In this document: positions 1 to 9,400 of the stretch, piece after piece
How positions within the stretch are numbered: the stretch's first letter is position 1
How the letters are laid out: each line of letters begins with the position of its first letter
From: Saprospiraceae bacterium
Lineage (GTDB): Bacteria; Bacteroidota; Bacteroidia; Chitinophagales; Saprospiraceae
Reading direction: 5' to 3'
NCBI GenBank assembly: GCA_007125435.1
Contig: SLDF01000202.1
Location: 1-18,611, forward strand
Length of the DNA: 18,611 nt
Notes under the pieces: model-generated
Database searches by the model: none
Told to the model about the DNA's origin: nothing
What the model saw: the letters and a program-made list of their open reading frames with translations, nothing else
Program-made: the position numbers and the translations under genes

Positions 1-1
1 A

Positions 2-397
2 TCCGGGAACGAAAGCTTTTCTGACACCGTGCAACTCGCACGAATTGATGATTATATCAGACCTGAGGTTGAAAATATACAAGCACAAGTGGATAGAAGA
101 GCCAAGACCATTGCTTTGTCATGGAAATATCAGGATGCTGAGCGAGTTAAGTCCTTTGAAATTTATCGGTGGAAGGAAGGGGCTGTTCCAGCACTCATTC
201 GAGCAGCAAGTCCGGAATATTTGTTGGATGAAGCTTCCAAAAGCACAGGCAGAAGAGCCAAGCGACAAACGGCTGAAACCTTTGCTTGGCTTGATTCTTC
301 TGTTAAAATGAATACAAAATATCAATATGGTATAAAGGTCATTCATCAAGACGGTGGACGCAGTGCGATGGCACCAAGTCCCTTGATTTCTTTTTAA
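2..397 (+). CDS. C-terminal end of a fibronectin type III-like secreted protein (5' truncated by window edge)
   Basis: The reading frame is open from the first bases of the window, so this is the 3' end of a longer gene; the GTG at 29 is only an internal codon. About 131 residues are visible. The first visible residues, before the GTG, read like the last strand of one fibronectin III module (G-N-E-S...D-T-V-Q-L). A second module follows, with the pattern I-A-L-S-W, then F-E-I-Y-R, then T-K-Y-Q-Y-G-I-K-V, which is the usual Trp/Tyr core of Fn3 beta sandwiches. The protein ends directly after this module, so no T9SS sorting domain is seen here. The gene stops 37 bp before the giant SprB-repeat gene on the same strand, which suggests cotranscription and a shared surface or secreted role. 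The function of the whole protein cannot be told from this piece. Fn3 assignment is by eye. Confidence 0.75.
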   Translation, partial: SGNESFSDTVQLARIDDYIRPEVENIQAQVDRRAKTIALSWKYQDAERVKSFEIYRWKEGAVPALIRAASPEYLLDEASKSTGRRAKRQTAETFAWLDSSVKMNTKYQYGIKVIHQDGGRSAMAPSPLISF

Positions 398-434
398 AAA
401 AAATGGCTTTTAATAAGCAAAAAAACTTACTAAT

Positions 435-497
435 ATGAAAAAGGGATTGGTTTATTTATTTCTGTTTTTTATGACAGTTAATGAAGGTGTTACCCAG
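435..497 (+). other. Signal peptide of the giant surface protein
   Basis: Residues 1-21 carry two lysines after Met, a run of aliphatic and aromatic residues (L-V-Y-L-F-L-F-F-M) and a polar end before Q21-N22. This is a typical Sec signal of Bacteroidota, where T9SS cargo is often cut just before or at a Gln. The exact cleavage site is a guess. Confidence 0.75.
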
Positions 498-3400
498 AAT
501 ATTCAGAACAATATTAAATACACTTTTGAAATTGATGCGCTTTATATGGAAAGAGATGGTAAAGGAGATGGTGGGTCGCCACCAGCGAGTTACCCTGATC
601 CAAGTTATAAAATATGGGTGTCTTTCCATCACTCACCTATGACAATTGATCAAGTTAAAAACTTTAATGGTGCATATTATAATCTTCAAGCCACGTCATC
701 CTCTGGCCAATGTTTTCATATCTCAAATAGTAACAAGGATTGGCAGGACCTACCTATTCAGGGCAATGAGCCTTTCGTTATACAACGAGATAATCATGTA
801 AATAATTTGAATTTATCTGAAGGTTTGTATTTGAATATTTATATGGAATGTTGGGAAAACGATTGTTGTGGAAACTGTGTTTTCAACCCTCCTTCTGACG
901 ATTGGCCAGATTCTAGTCTTACCATTACAAGGTTTCAATTAGATCATGAGGAAATGACAACTTGTAATCAATTTTTCTCATCAGGTTGGGCATACACTAA
1001 AAATTCTTATTATGGGATACAATATAGTATTAAAATTGAGAATTTAAAAGTGTTATCTAATGAATTACAAACTCGAAATTCTGATGACCAGCCTCAAGCC
1101 TTCTATTGTGAGGGGGATGAGATAAGGTTTGTTGCAGATAGGATGTCAGTTACTGGGGGGATTTTTGAGTTTCAGCGATCTTTTGACAATGGGAACACTT
1201 GGGAGCAAATTCAAGTAAGTGAAAATAATTATATAGAGCTAGAAGCAGCACAAGATATGCCTATATTTAGAGGGAGGTTGGTTCGCAACTGTGCGCCTAA
1301 TGGTCCTAATTCATCTGGAAACTGTAGAAGGTGTTTTATTGAAAACGAAAACTCGCAGGGTACTGGATCCCATGATGGGCCAGATGGAGATGGATGGATT
1401 TATAGCCAAAACAACTTTACTGTTCTTCCTCGAGCCCCTGGTGCAGAGAATGTAGAGATAAGTACTACAAGGGCTTGTGAAGGCCTTCCCACAGGATCAG
1501 TAGAAATAACATTGTTTGATGTCGATACCACTGATGTAGCCTATGATATTACATTGTATGATAGTGGAGAGGGGGTGATAGATTCCTATAATGACATTCA
1601 TCTTTATGATAGTATTTACATTTTGGAAATATCATCTCTAACTGGTGCTGACTACTCTATTCGGGTCACCCGAAAGCAGTTCAATGCAGCTGGGAATAAC
1701 ATCGGACAATGTACATCAGAGTCTATTCCCTTTAATTTACCGACGGTCGATAAGCCTGAGATCGAGTCGATTATTTTAAACGACGCTTTTTGCTATCAAA
1801 ATCAAGGGGGAATAATATTAAACATGCCTGGAGGGCAGGAGCCGGTTTGGGCCAATATGTCCGATCCTGAATTTTTAGATGTTGTTACAGTGTCTCCTGG
1901 AGCTAACCCTGCGATCGCTATATTTAGTCAGCAATCTGGGGATTATAAAACTTGGGTTACTTTTGAGGATGGATGCTCTAGTGATACATTGGAAATACCT
2001 TTTAATCCCCAATCATTAGATGTTGAAATAGAGACAATAACCTTGCCAAATTCTAGTTTTCATGTAAGCTGTGATGGATTAGGCACAATAAGGCTGACAC
2101 CTATATTTATGCTTGCAAATACTAACGTGTATATAGATAATAATTTGGAGGGTACATTTGATGGTCTTCTTCCTCTGGATATAGAATTGGGAGCAGGTAC
2201 GTATGAAGTCTTAATTGTTTATGATGGATGTGAAAATGTTTCTGACGCTACTAATGTAATAACACAAACAGTTCAATTACTCCCTGCGCCTAGTTTATCT
2301 GTAAATCCGGCCATAATCACAAATGGGTCTTGTACAGACCAAAATACGGTTGAGATTTCCCTTGTAAGTGGAGAAGAAGGAACTGCGCCTATAGAATTTC
2401 GACTCCGTAATACCAGCACAGGTCTTACGTTAGTTCAAATAGATGATCCAGTTTTCCATTTAGTACCCAATGGTGAGTATGAAGTATGGGTCACAGATGC
2501 TACCTTATGTTTTCGTGAGCAAATGATAGAGGTAGGAGGGGAAGGTACTTTGTCAGGAACGGTTACTCAAGATGGTGTAAAGTGTAACTGGTGGGATCCT
2601 GGAACGATAACAATTACTGCAGAGGGAGGGGTGCCTGAATATGAGTACGCTTTTGATGGCGGCGACTTCGATGAAATCAATGAGTTTTCAATGAATCCAT
2701 TAGTAAATGGTACGGCTTTTATCAAAGATGCTTCCGGTTGTATAATCAGTATCCCTTTCACGGTTGAGTATGAAGATCAGGTTGAAATTAATTATGAAGC
2801 TGGGTTCCCACGAATAACAGCGCCCGACTGTCAGAGTTTGGACAGGTTCCTTGAAATTGGACTTTTGAATAAAGATGGTCGCACAGTTGAATATAGTGTG
2901 AATGAAGGAATTGAATGGATCGATGTTGAAATGTACAATACAACTGGGGATATTTTGGTTTTTCCCGTTGTTGAGTATGGAGATTTTACATATTTGTTCA
3001 GATTTGAAGGGAGTGAATGTGACCCAAGCTCTGTTTCGTTTTCGATTTTTGAGCCTTTAGATTTTCTCATTGAATCATTGCATGTTGCCCAAGAACAGTG
3101 TCCCGGAAGTCAGAATTCATTTGTGAGCATCTCATTATTAATAGAAGAAAACTTCTTTCCCTTTAAAGTTGAAGTATGGCGACAAAATGCTGCTGGTTCT
3201 TTTGTGCGGATACAAGATATACTTCAGATTGATGTGACCACTGTAACTCTTTCTGGCTTGCAGGAGGGTACTTATTTTTTACGTGGTGTTAGGTCAGATG
3301 AATGTTTCGTCGATTCAGATATTTTTGAGATTACACCGGCTACGCCTGTCACTGCATCTTTAATAAGTATAGGCCCAAATATTTTCTGTTCAGGAAATAA

Positions 3401-6400
3401 TGGTGTCATAGAAGTTGCCAATATAAGTGGAGGTAATCCTCCGTATCAATACAGTTTGAACAATGGTCCTTTTCAATCAAGCCCTATTTTAGAGATGGCA
3501 GATTTAATGAATACGGTACAAATCAGAGATGCTAATAACTGTCCTTATGGTCCATATATGCTAGAAATTCCTTCTGAACCAAATGACTTAATTGTTGAGC
3601 TTGATGAAGTCAGAGTTATTATTCCTGATTGCGAAGGTCAAGGTTTTGGCATTCTCCAAGGGCAGGTTAGCCCTGGAAAACCACCCTACCAAACCGCCTG
3701 GGCTATTTCGGAAGAGCAGTGTTTGAATTTATTGGATAATGAACCTTTCTCCTATGATCTAACCTACTATTTTGATAGTAACTTGCCAAATACATATTTC
3801 TTTTGTGTAAAAGATAGTGCGGGGTGCACCGCTGTTTCTTCAATTGAATTGACAGTAGGTGAGCCTCTTGTATTTGAATTTGAAACGGAAGCCAATGAAT
3901 GCATAGGCGATACCGATGGCAGCATTAATATAACAATTTCTGGTGGCACAGCACCTTTTAGAGTCGTAGTCAATAATCAATCAGACACCTTACTCTTAGC
4001 GGGTAATTCTTATTTTATGGATGAATTGGTTTCAGGTACTTATCGAGTAGAGATTATCGATGCGCGTGACTGTGCTATAGCTCAGGATATTGTAGTGCCA
4101 TCTTTAAGTAATTTGTCTTTAGATGCTCAGATTGTAGACGTAGGCCCATGCAGCTACAGCGAAAATGGAAGTATAAGCGTAAATCCGTCTGGTGGCATAG
4201 CTCCTTATAATATCCACTTTCTTTGGGATGACGATCAGGTAACAATGGAAGAAGGGGAAGGACCTGTTGTGAAAGAAGGCTTGGCGGTCGGTGATTATAG
4301 CGTAATTGTCACTGACAACTTAGGATGTGCATTGCAATTTGTATATGGCGTTTCCGGACCCATTGAATTGAGTGTTGTGACTAGTATTCAGAATGCTACT
4401 TGTGAAGCTGTAGCAGATGGGTCTATTTCCATTCTTTCTTTCACGCCTGCCTCAGCACAACTGCAATATTCCATTGGTGGAGACTTTGTTTCTGATGCCA
4501 ATTTTGCTGACTTAGCGACAGGAGCATATGTGCTTACGGTCAAGGACGAGTTTGATTGCATATTGGAAGTACCTTTCGACATAGGTGTAATGCGTGTGAT
4601 GACAGCTACTGCCATACCTGTGGACCCGGATTGCTTTGAAACGGCGACCGGGCAAATAAATATTTCCGCAAGCAACACTGCTTTATTGCTTAGCTATTCT
4701 TTGAATCAAGGTCCTTTGGTCGGTTCATTTGGCAATAGCTTCACCATACCCGACCTGACTGAGGGGACTTATGATGTTAGGATATATGATGCGGTGGGTT
4801 GTTTTGTGGATATAGAAAATATTACCCTTGTTGATCCTCCTCAGTTGCTGTTGAGCATCGAAATAACAGAAGATGCTAATTGTGATTCCTTCGAAGGGAC
4901 ATTGACGGGGACACCGGAAGGAGGAACCCCTCCCTATACTTTTCAGTGGAATGGTAATCCATTGTTAAATTCGCCGGTACTTCAGAATGTACCTCCGGTG
5001 ATACAGCTTTTGCAAGTGACAGACAGCAAAGGCTGTACGGAAACTGCCTCTGAGACCATTTCTTTTTTTCCAGAAATGTCGACTAGCGTCACTCAATTGA
5101 GTCCGGAGTTTTGCGATCGTTCTGACGGATGGATTACCGTGCAAACGATTGGAGGTTTAAGTCCTCTGCAATACACTTGGAGTCATGATCCATCCATTAA
5201 TGATACAAGCGTCGAAGGGTTGACCGCAGGCATTTATACACTGACTATCACAGATGCCAATTTGTGCACCGATGTTTTAGAAATTGAAGTACCTTTTGTA
5301 GAAGCTGTACAGCTTTCGTGGAGCAATGTAATCCCTGCTTATTGTGTCGATGGCACGGGGTCTTTGGAAGTGATGGGGGCACAAGCGCCAACGCCTTATG
5401 TTTATGAATGGTCACATGATCCCAATTTGTCTTTGCCAATCGCAGAAAATTTATTTTCAGACACTTACACCGTTACAGTTACCGATGGAAATTTGTGTAG
5501 TTCATTGATAAGCGAGGATATTGATTATTTTCCGCCACCTCAATTAGAGCTTACTTATACCTTTTCAAATTGTAATGCCGACAATGGAGATATTGCTGTT
5601 GCCGTTCGACAAAATACCGGTACAGCTCCTTTTCAATACACGTGGAGTCATGACCCTACCTTAAATGCTAACATTGCTCCTGATTTGGCACCCGGTACAT
5701 ATTTTGTTACAGTTACTGATGTGCATGGGTGTACTGCTGTTGCCAGTCAATATATCGGAGAGATTCCAGGCCCCGTTGTTCAGCCCTTCATTACGTCTAG
5801 CACATGTGGAGAAGCGAATGGAAGTGTTTCACTATCTATAAATGGAGGGGTTAGCCCATATCAAGTGTCTTGGAATAATGGAATGACAGGATTATTTGTT
5901 GAGGGTCTAGCAGAGGGAATGTATACATTTACGTTGACGGACTTTTATGGTTGCGAGACTAGTGTGATGATCCAAATGAATGGTTCCAATGGCATTGATG
6001 AGGTGCAAGTGGCAGCTATTGATAGCTATTGCAACAATAATAGTGGCGTTATTTCTTTATCGGTTGAAGGAGGGGTAGCCCCTTACCAATACCAATGGAA
6101 TCACAATGCACTTTTGCAAGGTGCTCAAGCTTTTCAACTTGGAGAAGGTATTTATCAGGTTACAGTCACCGACAATCAAGGATGTACTTTCGTTATCTCC
6201 AAAGAGATTCACCTTGTTCCCGCCCCTTCTATAGCAGTACTTGATGTACAGAACAGTTTGTGCAGGGATGGAAATGGTCTCATATATATAGAAGGAAGCG
6301 GTCAAGGCGATTTGCAATATGAATGGACATCCGGAGTTAGTAATGGCCCTTTGGCAGATATGTTATCAGCAGGCACGTATAGGGTAACCGTGACAGATGA

Positions 6401-9400
6401 AAATGCCTGTACTACTATAGAAAACTTTATAATTTTAGCAGACCCTGAGCTTGAGTTAATCATCATGGATGAAGGACCAGATGTTTGTGGAACGCATTCA
6501 GGCTTTCTATCCTTGGAAGTGATCTTTGCAGAAGGAACTGTTAGTTATGAATGGGGACACGATCCATCTTATCAAGGTAATACTATTACAGGTTTAAGTG
6601 CCGGTATCTATGACGTTACCGTGACAGATGATAATGATTGTTCACTTGAATATTCGCATGAAATAGAATTGGATGTCGGACCGATGTTGTTTGTTGACAC
6701 TGTGGAGATGGCTTCATGTGGAAGCTCAGATGGTGTAATTACATTACTTCAGACTGGCGGATATGGTGAAGTAGCGGTTTTTTGGGATCACGATCCAATG
6801 CTAAATGGCCTAATGGCTTCTGGACTTGCTCCTGGTGTATATACAGTTTGGGCAGTAGATGAAAATGAATGCATTAATTACCTTTCTATTGAAGTGTCCG
6901 GTGGCGACAATCTCGTTTTGGGTATAGCTACCATTGAAGATGATCCTTGCTTAGCCGATGACGTGTCAGTTACATTACAGGTGACAGGCGGGCAGGAGCC
7001 TTATTTATTTGAATGGGAAGATTTCCCAGATGAAAGCGATGCACAAGTCAATGGCATCAGCTCAGGTTTATATGCTGTAACTATTACGGATAGCTTTGGT
7101 TGTACAGATGATTTACTGCTTAGCATTGAAGATCAAATGGGCCCAATTTTAGGCAACCTGGAAACCAGCAACAACACATGTGGTAATGCTGATGGATCAG
7201 CTGTGCTCGAAATAATAAGCAGCAACGAGCCTTTGTCCTATCAATGGAGTCACGACCCTTTAGTAGAAGGGAATACCCAATCTGATTTAATTTCTGGATT
7301 TTATGAAGTAACGGTATTGGATGGGCTTGGGTGCTCCGTTATGCTACCTTTTGTTATTTCTGATGAAGAAGGACCTGAATTAGTTGTACAGTCCTTAGAA
7401 AATAGTCTATGTTACGAAGGACAAGGGAGCATTGTGTTGGATATTTTGTCCACGAACGGACCTTATGATATATCCTGGAGCCATGACCCTCTGAACAATA
7501 CCCCGCAAGCAGCCTCTTTGTGGGCGGGCAATTATCAAATCATAGTTACAGATGCTGATCAATGTCAAACCTTGCTTAGCTTAGATATTGAGGATGCTTT
7601 GGCGCCTGAATTGTCTCTTGTTATTCAAGATGCACACTGCGCAGAGGATAATGGATCTGTGTCCTTAGATATTTTAGGAGGTCTGCCTCCATATTCAGTT
7701 TCCTGGAGTAGCGACCATGGTAATGGCATGTCCTTGAATGGTCTGTCTGCTGGAACTTATGCTGTTACAGTGGAGGATGGTAATGCTTGTTTAAGCATAA
7801 CCTCTTTTGAGATTGAAGATGTAGCACCTGCTGAACTGACATGGGCCTCAGTTATGAATGCCAATTGCTTGCAAAGTAATGGCGCCCTAGCTGCAACAGT
7901 CAATGGCGGGGCTCATCCTTTGGTTTTTCAATGGAGTCATGATCCTGAATTGTCTGAGCCAGAAGCCTCGGGTTTGTCTGCGGGCTTTTATCAATTGAGT
8001 GTGATAGATTCCCTGGGATGTGAGATAATGCTGGAAGCAGAGATAGAGGAGCTTTCCGCATCTACTTTCACCTTGGACATTCAGGAACCTGCATGCGAGC
8101 AGGGCAATGGTGTGATTGCTGTGGAGGCAGAACCTGCCTCAGCAGAATATACCTATGCATGGGCCCACGATCCGACTTTGTCCACAGCGGAAGCTACGGA
8201 TCTGAATCCGGGTATATATATTGTATCCATCACTGATCCGGAGGGCTGTGTGACAATATTGGAACAAAACTTGGCGCAGGATTCTGATTTAGAAGTTGCC
8301 ATAAACGAGCTTTTAGAGCCGACCTGTAATGAATCAGATGGCAGCATTTCACTGGGTATCTCTGGTGCTGAAGGTTCATGGTCAATCGAATGGTCTCATG
8401 ACGCAGGGCTATTGGAGTCAACAGCCTCTGCTTTAAGTGCAGGCTTATACAGCGCAACGATTACTGATGAGGCAGGCTGTATGGTGCATATTGAGATTGC
8501 ATTAGAAGAAGATCAACCTGAGATAAGTATTGAGACAGAAATGAGCCTTTGTGGACAAGCCCTAGGAACGGCAGCGGCCACCTTTATAGAAGGTGCTACA
8601 TATACATGGACGTCTTTGTCTGACCCGGATTTCATGTTGGAAGGCAATCATGAAGTGGGTGGTCTTGCAGCAGGACATTATATGCTTCAAGTTTTGACAC
8701 CAGAACTTTGTCTCATTGAAACTTTTTTTGAGGTTGCAGACGAAAATCCTTTGATTTTATCTGCTGCAACGACACTTTCCTGTCCAGGTTTAGCTCAGGG
8801 AAGTATTGCCATTTCCGTCATTGATGGTGGTAACGCTCCTTTTTCATATCAGTGGTCTCACGATTCGGATGTTGCTAGTAGTGAAGCCAATTCTTTGTTG
8901 CCGGGAGTTTTTCAGGTGACTGTCACAGATGCAGCCATGTGTTCTGAAGTGGTCAGTGTGGAAGTAGGCGCATTAGAAGCACCAAATGTGGCATTAAGCT
9001 TTTTGGAGCAACCCAGCTGCGATGCAAGTGTATTAGGAGGACTAGGCGTTAGTGTTTCCGGCGGTGTAGGACCTTATCAATATGCTTGGAATCAAGGACC
9101 AAATGGAAGTGTTTCTTTCGCTACAGGCTTGGAAACCGGTAGCTATCTAATTACGGTAACTGATGCGCAAGACTGTGAAAGTATATTCGAACAAGAGCTG
9201 CTACCTGAATTAGATTTTCAAGCTGTCGTGCAAGAAATTATCCGACCTTCCTGTAGCGGTTTGTCTGATGCAAGCGCCCAAGTTGCGGTCAATCCTCCTT
9301 CAGGAAATATGACTTTTACTTGGAGTGATGACTTACAGCAAACAACACCTAATGCTTCACAATTATCAGCAGGCACCTATTTTGTGACCATTACAAATGG

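Noticed and set aside
435..1100. C2-like or calcium-binding lectin domain at the N-terminus of the giant protein
   Set aside because: Asp-rich segments and a W-E-N-D motif hint at it, but spacing and motifs do not match any fold I can name, so it is left as unrecognised.
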